The translations under genes were made by a program, and so were the position numbers. This document shows, piece by piece, positions 1 to 8,823 of a DNA stretch of 64,000 bases. Within the stretch, counting starts at the first letter, position 1; every line of letters begins with the position of its first letter. Origin of the DNA: Asticcacaulis sp. AND118 (GTDB taxonomy: Bacteria > Pseudomonadota > Alphaproteobacteria > Caulobacterales > Caulobacteraceae); the NCBI RefSeq assembly GCF_020535245.1, contig NZ_CP084910.1:2704501-2768500 (forward strand), given 5' to 3'. Under the pieces are notes generated by a model. The model was given only the letters and a program-made list of their open reading frames with translations. It did not search any database and had not been told where the DNA came from.

Positions 1-2730
1 ATAACCCGCCCGGTAGGACGTGGCGACGCGCGCCGAGAGCTTTTCATCTTCATAGTAGAAGGTGACGTTATACGACTCCGGCGATAGGCCCAGCAGGTTC
101 TCGCGGCGATAGGTCGTAGCCGTCGCCGAGGTCGAGACGACGTAGTTGATCTTCGATTCCACGTGCGTGTAGTTGAACACGCCGCCGGTGTGTGACAGGA
201 AGCCCGGCAGGAAGGTGAAGGGCAGTTGCAGCGAAACCTCGTAGCCCTTGAGCTTGCCGCCCGGTGTGTTGACCGGCTGGGTGACGGTGTAAGACGTTGC
301 GCCCGTTTGCCCCGTACCGGCCAGCAGATCTTCGCCGAAGCCGGTTTCCGAGAAAGGAATGACCCGCGCCAGATTCTGGATATAGGACTTGATGTCCTTT
401 TCGAAGAAACCGACGGTGAACAGGGTGTCCTTGTTCGGATACCATTCGAAGCTCAGGTCCATCGTATTGGCCCGTACCGGATCGAGATAGGGGTTGCCGA
501 TCGACAGGGTTTGCGAAGAGGTCGTGATCGAACCGCCCGGCGACAGGCTGGCCAGGGTCGGACGCGCCATGGTCTTGGCTGCAGCAAAGCGGACGAAGAT
601 ATTCTCGACCGGCTCGACGACGACGTTCAACGCCGGCAATGTGTCCGAATAGCTGCGTTCGATCGTGGTAAGGATCGCTTCGGTGCCCTTGCCGATATAA
701 CCCGACACGCGCTGATTGGTATCGGCCTTGCGCACGCCGATATTACCGCGCACCGGGATCGCCCCGAACTCGGTATTGAAATCAAGCTGGATATAGGCGG
801 TTTCGTCACGCTCATGCGCCTCGCGATTGTTAGCGCGCGAGGACGAGTTGGTCGTGTTGACGGTGAAGGTGCCGTACTGGTTGGTGCAGCGGCAATCATA
901 GCCGAAGGTCGAACGGATCAGGTCCAGATTAGGGATCAGGAAGGTGTTGCCTGCGACCGAAACGCTCTGGGCATATTTGCCGAGATCGGCCTGAATGGCA
1001 TTGACCAGGCCCGCCGAATAGCTGGTGCCGGTGGCCGCACGGTGCGCCGCCTCATCGCGCGTATTGGGGTTGGAGGTATAGCGACCCCACTCGATGGACT
1101 GGAAGTCGTACTTTTTGCTCGATGCACCGAACTTGATCTTGAAGACGTCGTTCAGATCGTAGTTGAAGTCGATCTTGGTCGTAGAGAACTTGTTCTCGAC
1201 GCTTTGCGGACGAATGCGGATCAGCGACGCGTCACCCAGAGCCGCGCTGGCGGCCGGGTTGGTGGCCGTGGTGTTGGGCGTATAGCTCCAGTAGCCGGCC
1301 TGATCCGGTGTGAAGCCGTTCTTGGTGCCGTAGTTGAACTTCGGCGCGGTCTTGTCGGTGAAGTCGTAGGAATAGCCCTGAACGTCATAGGCGTCGAAGG
1401 TGAAGGTCGTCTGTTCGGGATTATCCTGCAGCGAGTTTGAGGCACCGACCAGAACCTTCATCTTCAGCTTTTCGCCAATGTCCTGTTCCCAGGTCAGGTT
1501 GAGCTGTTTGAAGGTGGTCTTCAGTTCGTCGAAACGTTGCTCAGCGCGGACGTCAACATCGTTGAACGTACCCTTGACCATCGTGCCCTGGCTGTCGATC
1601 TCGTAATTATAGACGTCGGTCTTGGGCAGGCCCTGGCCGTTGCGGCTGAATGAGATGGCTTCGATTTCGTATTCCTGACGGTTCGACTCGAAGCTCGCAT
1701 ACATGGCGTCGAGCGTGATCAGCGTGCCTTCGAACGGACGCATCTGGAACGCACCGGTGACACCCAGACGCTTTTGATCCTGAATCAGACGCGAATAGCG
1801 CGGAATGCGCGGGTGCATGGCGCGGCTGATCTTCTGCGCCTCGCCGGTGAGGGCCGGGTTGGTCGAATGGGTTTCGGTGGTGTTGCAGGCGGCGTTGGCA
1901 TTGGTGCAGGCCGCGATATTGTTCCAGGTCGTACCGCCGTCAGTCGAGAAGCGTTCGAAACGCCCGACGTTAGACGCTGAATAGGCGTTTTCCCAGCGCG
2001 TGGTGTTCGGGCCTTCTTCATTGACCATGCGTTCGCCATAGGCGACCGAGAGCAGCGCCCCCAGCTTGCCGTCGGCCCAGCGGTTGGATACGAGGAAAGT
2101 GCCGCGCGGCGAGGTGTCTTTCGACAGGTCGTTATAGCCCAACTGGCCCGACCCGGCCATGGTGAAGCCCTTATAGTCGAACGGCCGGGCAGTGCGCAGG
2201 TCAACCGTAGCGCCCAGCGAACCTTCTTCGATCTCAGCCGACAACGACTTGCGGACGGTAAGCGAATTGAACAGTTCCGCTGCGAAAACATTGAAGTCGA
2301 AGCCGCGGCCGCGGTTAGCACCGCCGGACACGTCCTTACCGCCTGCGGTGGCCAGCGCTTCCAGTTCATTGAGACGCACGCGGGTGAATTCGGAGTTCAG
2401 ACCGCGCACCGTGATGGTGCGGCCTTCGCCGCCGTCGCGATCGATGGCCACGCCCGGCACGCGCTGCAGCGACTCGGCCAGGTTCAGGTCCGGAAACTGA
2501 GCGATGTCGTCGGATTTGATGACATCGACCATATCGTTCGAGCGGCGCTTTTCGCTGATCGAGCTTTGCAGCGAGTTGCGAAAGCCCGTCACGACAACGG
2601 TTTCGACATCCTCCTGCGCGGTCGGGGCCGTCTCTTGGGCCATGGCGCCGGTGGCCATGAGCGCCAGCACGGAAACGCTATAGCGGGCGATCGCAGACGC
2701 AGTTCGACTGTGGTTTGACTTGGTTTTCAT
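1..2730 (-). CDS. TonB-dependent oligosaccharide receptor (C-terminus cut by window edge)
   Basis: Open for 910 codons from the ATG at 2730 to the left edge with no stop, so the C-terminus is missing. It begins with a signal peptide (MKTKSNHSRTASAIARYSVS, then a hydrophobic stretch ending AMA-QE). A TonB-box-like DVETVVVTGF follows at about residues 41-50, and then a plug domain with the family motif FPDLNLAESLQRVPGV. The rest is rich in aromatic and Asn residues, as in outer-membrane beta-barrels. Receptors of this Caulobacter/Xanthomonas type are usually about 900-1050 aa, so only a small part is lost. Role: active outer-membrane import of oligosaccharides driven by TonB. The upstream LacI-type palindromes and neighbouring pectin genes suggest pectic oligosaccharides as ligand, which is inference. 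Confidence 0.93.
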   Translation of the reverse strand, partial: MKTKSNHSRTASAIARYSVSVLALMATGAMAQETAPTAQEDVETVVVTGFRNSLQSSISEKRRSNDMVDVIKSDDIAQFPDLNLAESLQRVPGVAIDRDGGEGRTITVRGLNSEFTRVRLNELEALATAGGKDVSGGANRGRGFDFNVFAAELFNSLTVRKSLSAEIEEGSLGATVDLRTARPFDYKGFTMAGSGQLGYNDLSKDTSPRGTFLVSNRWADGKLGALLSVAYGERMVNEEGPNTTRWENAYSASNVGRFERFSTDGGTTWNNIAACTNANAACNTTETHSTNPALTGEAQKISRAMHPRIPRYSRLIQDQKRLGVTGAFQMRPFEGTLITLDAMYASFESNRQEYEIEAISFSRNGQGLPKTDVYNYEIDSQGTMVKGTFNDVDVRAEQRFDELKTTFKQLNLTWEQDIGEKLKMKVLVGASNSLQDNPEQTTFTFDAYDVQGYSYDFTDKTAPKFNYGTKNGFTPDQAGYWSYTPNTTATNPAASAALGDASLIRIRPQSVENKFSTTKIDFNYDLNDVFKIKFGASSKKYDFQSIEWGRYTSNPNTRDEAAHRAATGTSYSAGLVNAIQADLGKYAQSVSVAGNTFLIPNLDLIRSTFGYDCRCTNQYGTFTVNTTNSSSRANNREAHERDETAYIQLDFNTEFGAIPVRGNIGVRKADTNQRVSGYIGKGTEAILTTIERSYSDTLPALNVVVEPVENIFVRFAAAKTMARPTLASLSPGGSITTSSQTLSIGNPYLDPVRANTMDLSFEWYPNKDTLFTVGFFEKDIKSYIQNLARVIPFSETGFGEDLLAGTGQTGATSYTVTQPVNTPGGKLKGYEVSLQLPFTFLPGFLSHTGGVFNYTHVESKINYVVSTSATATTYRRENLLGLSPESYNVTFYYEDEKLSARVATSYRAGY

Positions 2731-2822
2731 AACTTAGCTCCCCGTTCAGCCCGGTCCGCACTCTTGTGGCGCGATACGCAGGCATTGGACGCCCGGTTGC
2801 GGGCATTTTTTCAATTTTGACA

Positions 2823-2859
2823 TGACACCGGTGTCAAAAACGCATGGTAACCGGTGTCA
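2823..2859. promoter_or_regulatory. Paired LacI-type operators upstream of the TonB receptor
   Basis: A perfect 14-bp palindrome TGACACCGGTGTCA lies at 2823-2836. A second, imperfect copy GGTAACCGGTGTCA lies at 2846-2859, with centres 23 bp apart. They are 93-129 bp upstream of the receptor start. Even-length palindromes centred on CG are typical of LacI-family operators. Related sequences lie upstream of the ABC operon and kduI. The remainder of the 363-base gap 2731-3093 holds no convincing gene. Confidence 0.7.
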
Positions 2860-3093
2860 ACGCAACTTAGGTAGACATAACCGCGCCTAAAAGACAAGCG
2901 GCTTCGTTCAGGTTGATAAAAAAGGTGGCAAATCTGCCATAGGTTTCACTCCCCGTTCGTCCTGACGCTCTTTTACAGGCGTCAATGCCGGGATATTCGA
3001 CCCGGGGATTTAAAAAAGCCTGAACGCAGGACGGCGGCGGTCCCAAGTCCATAGCCAAGACCGTCGCCGTGATAAAAACATCACTTGTCAGGT

Positions 3094-3936
3094 TCAACCC
3101 AGTTCGGGGCGCGCCTCGGTCAGGGTAACGGTCTTCAGCGCGATCTGCGTCGTTTCGTGGTGAGGACCCGAATAGGTCACCACCGAGGATTGCCCGGCCA
3201 GAATATCGTGGATGCCGGTCGTCGCACCCGACGAGATCAGTTGCCCGGCCTTCAACGGTCGACCGCGCGCCGCCAGATGCCCGGCCAGCCAGGCAATGGC
3301 CTTCAGCGGGCCGCCCGGCATGGTGAACAGACCGCCCTCGCCGATCACCTGACCGTCGATTTCGGTGACGGCCTTATAGCCTTTCACCCTGGCTTCGCTG
3401 AGGTCTTCGACCGTGCTCGACGCCTCGAACGACGCCAGTTGCGCCCCCAGGATCAGGCCGAAATTATTGCCGAAGTCCGACGCCACGACCGTAGGCCCCA
3501 GCTTGTTGATGGTCGGCAGCGGCGAGCCGGCCATTTCGACGCCGGCGAACAGGGCGTCGATCAGCCCCAGCGCTTCAGCTTCGCTATAGTCGGTCTTGCC
3601 AGGTTCGGCGTCCTTGCCGATGCGGAAGACGAATTCGGCCTCGACGGCGGCAAAGCCGTTTTCGAAGACCGGTATTTCGACCTCGCCCTCGGCGGGCTTG
3701 AACAGGGTGTCGAAGACCGGCCCGGCCAGACGCTCGGTGCCGTGCTCGGCCTGACGCTCAGGGGCCAGACGGCCGATCTTCCAGCCGACGACCGGACGGT
3801 CCCACAGCTTGATCGCCTCTTCCTGAATAGCGTAGGAATCGCTCAGGACCGAAGGGATCTGACCCGGATAGTCGCTCAGGGCGCGCGCGGCGCGGCGGGC
3901 AGAAACAAAGTTTTGCGCAATGTCTTTGAGGCTCAT
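3094..3936 (-). CDS. Fumarylacetoacetate-hydrolase-fold 2-keto-4-pentenoate hydratase-like protein
   Basis: 280 aa, last gene of the operon read leftwards from 10854. The sequence resembles MhpD/2-oxopent-4-enoate hydratases, for example WDRPVVGWKIG near the N-terminus, an acidic FAAVEAEFVFRIG segment and a C-terminal LISSGATTGIHDILAGQ. These enzymes are metal-dependent and act on short 2-keto acids. A longer reading to 3993 is open, but ATG 3936 is preferred because an AAAGGA ribosome site precedes it and it lies 4 bp after the GH105 stop. No signal peptide, so cytosolic. No standard pectin-pathway step needs this enzyme, so the substrate is unknown. It could handle a keto-uronate or a rhamnose-derived keto acid. 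Confidence 0.8.
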   Translation of the reverse strand: MSLKDIAQNFVSARRAARALSDYPGQIPSVLSDSYAIQEEAIKLWDRPVVGWKIGRLAPERQAEHGTERLAGPVFDTLFKPAEGEVEIPVFENGFAAVEAEFVFRIGKDAEPGKTDYSEAEALGLIDALFAGVEMAGSPLPTINKLGPTVVASDFGNNFGLILGAQLASFEASSTVEDLSEARVKGYKAVTEIDGQVIGEGGLFTMPGGPLKAIAWLAGHLAARGRPLKAGQLISSGATTGIHDILAGQSSVVTYSGPHHETTQIALKTVTLTEARPELG

Positions 3937-3940
3937 GGTT

Positions 3941-5113
3941 TTAGTCCTTTGTTCTGATCCCTTCGGACAGCGCCCACATGAGGGCGCCCACACCTTTAGG
4001 ATCGTTGGGGGTAATTTTTTCGGAGAGGTAGTAGTCGTAGGAACCGTCGCGGTACGGCACGTTGCCGAGGCCGGCCACGCCGCAAATGCCGTTCAGCGCG
4101 CCCGGCGTCACGAAGCGCGCACAGACGGCTTTCAGCGATTCCACGCCTGTTGCGACGGCGGATTGCGGCAGGATGCCGAGACGTCCGGCCTTCATCAGGC
4201 CGTAGGCGACCATCAGCGAGGCCGAGGCTTCTTCGTAATTGCCTTGGCGCTGGCCCTGATCGACGACCTGATACCACAGGCCGTTTTCGGAGCGGAATTT
4301 CAACAAGGTGGTCAGCGTGCGTTTGGCGATGTCGGCGATGTCGGCGCGCAGGCTTTCGCTGAACCCTTCCGAAGCCTCATACACATCAACCAGCGCCCCG
4401 ACCCACCAGCCCATGGCCCGGCCCCAGACATTAGCGGACAGACCGGTCTGTTTATCTGCCCAGCGCTCAGCGCGGCTTTCGTCCCAACCGTGGGCGTAAA
4501 GGCCATTGTCCTTTTGCAGGGTGTGATCGACGAAACGGAACTGCGCCACCGTGTCGGCGAACAACGCCTCGTCATTGGTGATGCGGGCGTATTCGGTCTG
4601 GAACGGCTGGGCCATGAACAGCCCGTCGAGCCAGACCTGATGCGGATAGATTTGCTTGTGCCAGTAGTTGCCGGACCGGGTGCGGGGGTGGTCCTTAAGT
4701 TGCGCGAACTGCACGTCCATCGCCTCGCGAAAGCGCGCTTCACCGGTAATGGCGTACAGCGGAAACAAAATCTTCCCGCCATTGACGTTGTCGATATTGT
4801 ACTCGGATGGCCTGAAGGTCGGCATCGTTCCGTCGGGCAGGACGCGGCTCTGCATCTCACCCAGCACATAGTCGAGGAAGGCGCGATCCTGCGTCACCTG
4901 ATAGAGGTCGAGCGCACCCTTCCACACCACGCCGTCCTCATAATTCCAGTGAGGTCGGTAAGGCGTCCAACTCCGGAAATAGCCGGCGATGAAGGCCGGC
5001 ACATCGACGCCGAACCGCGACAGCGCATCCTGCGTTTGCGCCGACAGGTCGAAGGCGCGTTCCACAGGGGCCGCGGCGACATCGACGGGGATGTTGTGTT
5101 TCAGGTCGAGCAT
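3941..5113 (-). CDS. GH105 unsaturated glucuronyl/galacturonyl hydrolase (YesR/YteR-like)
   Basis: 390 aa, the normal length for a single (alpha/alpha)6-barrel GH105 domain. Recognisable family segments are YPHQVWLDGLFMAQPF (its Asp matches the catalytic acid/base of YteR), HGWDESR, NVWGRAMGWW and NYEEASASLMVAYGL. Known GH105 enzymes hydrate the 4,5-unsaturated uronic acid at the non-reducing end of lyase-generated oligosaccharides and release it from galacturonan or RG-I disaccharides. No signal peptide, so it acts in the cytoplasm on imported oligomers. It overlaps the GH28 gene by 13 bp. The exact substrate (galacturonan or rhamnogalacturonan) cannot be fixed from sequence. Confidence 0.9.
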   Translation of the reverse strand: MLDLKHNIPVDVAAAPVERAFDLSAQTQDALSRFGVDVPAFIAGYFRSWTPYRPHWNYEDGVVWKGALDLYQVTQDRAFLDYVLGEMQSRVLPDGTMPTFRPSEYNIDNVNGGKILFPLYAITGEARFREAMDVQFAQLKDHPRTRSGNYWHKQIYPHQVWLDGLFMAQPFQTEYARITNDEALFADTVAQFRFVDHTLQKDNGLYAHGWDESRAERWADKQTGLSANVWGRAMGWWVGALVDVYEASEGFSESLRADIADIAKRTLTTLLKFRSENGLWYQVVDQGQRQGNYEEASASLMVAYGLMKAGRLGILPQSAVATGVESLKAVCARFVTPGALNGICGVAGLGNVPYRDGSYDYYLSEKITPNDPKGVGALMWALSEGIRTKD

Positions 5114-6639
5114 GTGACGTTTTCCAATATCAGGGTTTCGCCGCTCTGGCCCTCGATGTCCAGCGCGTTTACATGAAGATTTCGCACATTGGCGATCAGG
5201 CCGCCCAAGCGCGCGACCGGCACGATGGAGGCAGCCATGTCGGGTTCGCCCGGTTCCGCATGCGGATCGAAGCGCAAACGGATATGATCGAGCGTCAAGC
5301 CATCGACCGGCTGTTCCGGCAGGCCCAGCACATAGAGTCCAGCATGGCGGATTCCGTTCGCTTCGATGTGGCTCAGGGCAATGCCGCCCAGGTTGGGCGT
5401 GCCCTCATCCACCGGACGCGCTTGACGATCGGCCACATGGTCGGTTTTGCCGTCCGGATCGCACCAGTAAAAGCTGTTGATCACAAAGGCCGTGCCGACG
5501 CCTTCCATGCGGATGTACCGGCAATCGAGCCCTTGCACCACAGCGTCACGCCCGCGTCCGCGCCTTGTTTTCAAACGGATGCCGCGATCTGTATTAATGA
5601 ACAGACAGGTCTGTACTAACACGTCATAAACACCTGACGCCATCTCCGAACCGATGACAATGGCGCCATGACCGTCCTGCATCCGGCAGTTGGAAATACG
5701 CACGCGACGCGTTGGACGCACGCCGCGCCGTGCCATGCTGATCTTGCCCGACTTCAACGCGATGCAGTCGTCCCCCACCGCAAAATCGATCCCGCAAATG
5801 GTGACGTCGGAACAGCTTTCCGGATTGAGGCCGTCCGTATTGGGACTGTCGGCCGGGGCTTCGATGCGCAACCCGGCAAAGGTCAGGGAACGCGACATCA
5901 TTGGGTGGACCGTCCAGGACGGACTGTTTTTCAGGGTCAGCCCCTCCAGTATGACCTGCTCGCAATCGACCATAAAGATCAGTCGCGGCCGCCAGCCTTC
6001 GAAACGCGCCTTGGGCCTCCTCCACCAGGTGTCGAACCCGGCCTGACCGTCGATCAGGCCGCGTCCGTAAATCTGAACATTGTGCAGAAACAGCAGATTG
6101 AACAGGGCCGCGTGGCAGGTGTCCGCCTCACCTTCCCATGAACCGAGACAGCTCCGTTCTTCGCCATCCGCATCGGGGAGTATGCCCGGCAATACCGGCC
6201 ATTTCGACACGTCGCGATGACCGAGTATGTCCGCCCCCTCGGCCAGTTCCACCGCCATATCGCTCTTGAGAAACAGCGGGGCCGTCAGATACCGGCCTGC
6301 CGGCACGCGCACCAGCCCGCCGCGCGGACAGGCCGACAGCGCCGCCTGCAAGGCCGCCGTATCGTCGCTGACGCCATCGCCCTTGGCTCCGAAGGCGCGC
6401 GGATCGACCACCACCTTGCACATGGCGGTGCGGACCACCAGAATGTCGTGGCCGATCTGCACTTCGTAATTGGTGTCGGGCCGCAGGTCGTAAAGCGAGA
6501 AGACATTTCTGTCTGTTTGCAGCGCCACCGCGCCGTCGACCCTGATTTCGCGGGGCGTGGCGGCGGTCCAGATCGTCCCGTCGTCCACCTCGAAGGTCAG
6601 GGCCGTCGGCAGGACAGCGATGCAGCGCAGTCCATTCAT
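5101..6639 (-). CDS. GH28 exo-polygalacturonase-like enzyme with N-terminal FN3-like domain
   Basis: 512 aa. Residues 1 to about 72 look like a small beta-sandwich ending NVFSLYDLRPDTNYEVQIG, similar to the FN3 module of PehX-type enzymes. The rest is a right-handed beta-helix beginning VDPRAFGAKGDGVSDDTAAL. All GH28 active-site motifs are visible in order: NTDGLNP, GDDCIALKSG, GHGAIVIGSEM and GIRLKT. Known function: hydrolysis of alpha-1,4-galacturonosyl bonds, with PehX relatives working from chain ends. No signal peptide is seen and the gene overlaps both neighbours in an ABC-transporter operon. That suggests intracellular trimming of imported oligogalacturonides, as proposed for cytoplasmic Thermotoga exo-polygalacturonase. 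Confidence 0.92.
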   Translation of the reverse strand: MNGLRCIAVLPTALTFEVDDGTIWTAATPREIRVDGAVALQTDRNVFSLYDLRPDTNYEVQIGHDILVVRTAMCKVVVDPRAFGAKGDGVSDDTAALQAALSACPRGGLVRVPAGRYLTAPLFLKSDMAVELAEGADILGHRDVSKWPVLPGILPDADGEERSCLGSWEGEADTCHAALFNLLFLHNVQIYGRGLIDGQAGFDTWWRRPKARFEGWRPRLIFMVDCEQVILEGLTLKNSPSWTVHPMMSRSLTFAGLRIEAPADSPNTDGLNPESCSDVTICGIDFAVGDDCIALKSGKISMARRGVRPTRRVRISNCRMQDGHGAIVIGSEMASGVYDVLVQTCLFINTDRGIRLKTRRGRGRDAVVQGLDCRYIRMEGVGTAFVINSFYWCDPDGKTDHVADRQARPVDEGTPNLGGIALSHIEANGIRHAGLYVLGLPEQPVDGLTLDHIRLRFDPHAEPGEPDMAASIVPVARLGGLIANVRNLHVNALDIEGQSGETLILENVTCST

Positions 6640-7937
6640 CTCACCACGCGATGCAGGATGGCATTGATGTCGTCATAAAGCCGGTCGCCCGCCTCGCGCT
6701 CGCTCAGGCGGCCGTAACCCAGCGCTTCCAGAATGTCCTGAAAGCCGTCGCGCACGCGCGGATGCTCGAACCACGGGCTTTCGACCACATTGATCTGCGC
6801 CGCCCCCAGTTGCGCCTCGCTCTGCTGCTGAAGCGGCGTAATCAGGCCTTCATTGCTGAGCAGGGTGCGACCGGCCTGCGATACCGGCACGCCGCGCTTC
6901 AGACCCATGGCCCGGATGCCTTCGGGATCGTTGAGCAGGAAATCGATCAGCATGGCCGCTTCGTCCGGGTACGGAGTCGTGGCGTTCACCGCAAACATCA
7001 TCGACGGGCGATACATCATCCCGGCGTCCTTCGCACCGGGCCGCAGCAGGTATGGTGCCAGCGCGATGGTCTGTTTACCGGCCAGCGTATCGCTGTATTT
7101 ATCGATCGTACTGTTCCACATGAAGACGCCGGCGAATTGCCCGTTGATCCACGGGCGCATTTCCTGTTGCGCGACATTGCCGTAGGAGGCGCGGACCTGA
7201 GCGCTGGGCCAGACATGGTCGCGCGTCATGCGCGCGTACAGCCCGGCGAAATCGTGCATGTCCTTTCGCGAGCAGTTCAGCGATTTGCTGTCTGCATTGA
7301 TCAGCGGCTTGCCCGTACCCTGCACCACATAGGTGCGGGCCATGGCGATGAACTCCAGAAACAGGCCGTCGATCGGGTAATAGCCGTCACCCAGTTTCGC
7401 CTTGAACTGCGGCCCGCGCGCGAACAGCTCGTCCCACGTCGTCGGCAGGCTCAGTCCCGCTTTTTGATAAGTCGTCTGGTTCATATAGAACAGCCGTGCG
7501 GCGTTTGACACGGCGATGGCGTTGAGCACGCCCTTATTGGTGCCCATGCCAAGCGTTCGGGTGTCGAACTGGCTGAGGTCGATCTTGTCGCTCAGTTTGG
7601 CGAGATCGAAGAAACCCGTGCCGTCACGCGAGAACAGGGTCTGCCAGTACCAATTGATCTGCATGACGTCCGGCGCGGTGCCGCCGGCAATCTGCGTCGT
7701 CAGGCGCTCAAGGTGACCGGCAAAGCCCGTATATTCGCCGCGCACGCGGATGCCGTGCTTTTCCTCGAACAGGCGCAGCGCCTCAAGCGTCGCCTTGTGC
7801 GCCGATGACCCGCCCCACCAGCTCATGCGCAACTCACGGCCGCTGGAGGGCGCGGGCCGCGGCTTTGAGCAGGCGGTGAGCGCAGCGGCCGAGGCGCCGA
7901 GAAGCACAAACCGGCGATGATGTCTGTATGCGTCCAT
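6636..7937 (-). CDS. ABC sugar-binding lipoprotein (oligogalacturonide type)
   Basis: 433 aa family-1 extracellular solute-binding protein. The N-terminus has paired arginines (HHRRFVLLG), a hydrophobic stretch and a lipobox LTAC with lipidation Cys at residue 23. It may therefore be a Tat-routed lipoprotein anchored in the periplasm. RELRMSWWGGSSAHKATLEA and QIAGGTAPDVMQINWYW are typical of sugar-binding proteins related to TogB and YtcQ. It should deliver oligosaccharide to the two permeases encoded just upstream. It starts 4 bp after the upstream permease stop and its own stop overlaps the GH28 start. Oligogalacturonide specificity is inferred from context. Confidence 0.9.
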   Translation of the reverse strand: MDAYRHHRRFVLLGASAAALTACSKPRPAPSSGRELRMSWWGGSSAHKATLEALRLFEEKHGIRVRGEYTGFAGHLERLTTQIAGGTAPDVMQINWYWQTLFSRDGTGFFDLAKLSDKIDLSQFDTRTLGMGTNKGVLNAIAVSNAARLFYMNQTTYQKAGLSLPTTWDELFARGPQFKAKLGDGYYPIDGLFLEFIAMARTYVVQGTGKPLINADSKSLNCSRKDMHDFAGLYARMTRDHVWPSAQVRASYGNVAQQEMRPWINGQFAGVFMWNSTIDKYSDTLAGKQTIALAPYLLRPGAKDAGMMYRPSMMFAVNATTPYPDEAAMLIDFLLNDPEGIRAMGLKRGVPVSQAGRTLLSNEGLITPLQQQSEAQLGAAQINVVESPWFEHPRVRDGFQDILEALGYGRLSEREAGDRLYDDINAILHRVVR

Positions 7938-7941
7938 CGCC

Positions 7942-8823
7942 CTACCCCTTCACCGCGCCGGAGGTGACGCCTTCGACGAAGTATTTCTGCGCCAGGAAGA
8001 ACAGGATCAGTGACGGCGCCAAAGCGATGGTCGACATGGCGAGGATTTCGTTCCACGAGGTCGCTTCGGTGACGTCGATCGACATTTTCAGCGCCAGCGC
8101 CACAGGGTATTTTTCCACGGAGGAGAGATAGATCAGCGGCTGAAGGAAGTCGTTCATGGACCACATGAACTGGAACAGGGCGACCGATATGATCGCCGGC
8201 AGGATGACCGGGCAAACGATCAGGGTGAGGACCTGAAACGAGTTGCAGCCATCCATCACCGCCGCCTCTTCCATATCGAGCGGCAGGGAGCGCATGAACT
8301 GGATGATCATGAAGACGAAAAAGCCTTCGGTGGCGAAGGCCTGCGGCGCATAGAGCGGCAGGTAGGTGTCGAGCCAGCCGAATTCACGAAACATTAGGTA
8401 CTGCGGGATAAGCAGGACCGACTTGGGCAGCAGGACCGTCGCCATCAAAAGCGCGAACAGCCACTTGCGGCCAGGGATGGCGAAGCGCGCGAAACCGTAG
8501 GCGACGATGACGGACGATATGACCGTCACGATGACCTTGGGCACCACGATCTTCATGGTATTGAGCAGGTAGGTGGCGAAGCTGTATTCGGTGGAGGTCT
8601 TCCAGCCGTTGACGAAACCGTCCGTCGTTGGATCTTTGGGAATGAAACCGACCGATGAGAAGATTTCGGCGTTGTTTTTGAACGCTCCGCCGATCATCCA
8701 CAACAGCGGATAGATCATCAGGAAGCCGACCAGAATCAACAGGCCGTAACGCACGAAGGCGTTGAGGACCGGCAGGTGCTTGCGCCAGCCATGATCGGCG
8801 GGATTAAGGCTCGTCGCTGACAT
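7942..8823 (-). CDS. ABC sugar permease, MalG/TogN-like
   Basis: 293 aa from ATG 8823, which overlaps the upstream permease stop by one base (TGATG). The open frame extends to 8928, but the extra N-terminus is not hydrophobic and lies inside the neighbouring gene. About six membrane segments are visible (LLILVGFLMIYPLLWMIGG first). The EAA loop near the C-terminal third reads MEEAAVMDGCNSFQVLTLIV. It is the second half of a heterodimeric carbohydrate-uptake permease and works with the adjacent MalF-like subunit, the ATPase and the lipoprotein. Confidence 0.92.
   Translation of the reverse strand: MSATSLNPADHGWRKHLPVLNAFVRYGLLILVGFLMIYPLLWMIGGAFKNNAEIFSSVGFIPKDPTTDGFVNGWKTSTEYSFATYLLNTMKIVVPKVIVTVISSVIVAYGFARFAIPGRKWLFALLMATVLLPKSVLLIPQYLMFREFGWLDTYLPLYAPQAFATEGFFVFMIIQFMRSLPLDMEEAAVMDGCNSFQVLTLIVCPVILPAIISVALFQFMWSMNDFLQPLIYLSSVEKYPVALALKMSIDVTEATSWNEILAMSTIALAPSLILFFLAQKYFVEGVTSGAVKG

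Noticed and set aside
226-1440. 404-codon plus-strand frame inside the TonB receptor gene
   Set aside because: Shadow of the receptor gene. Low-complexity Arg/Gly/Val protein without ribosome site or family resemblance.
2867-3097. 76-codon minus-strand frame between the hydratase-like gene and the TonB receptor
   Set aside because: It spans the likely promoter and operator region, overlaps the preceding stop codon and has no recognisable character.
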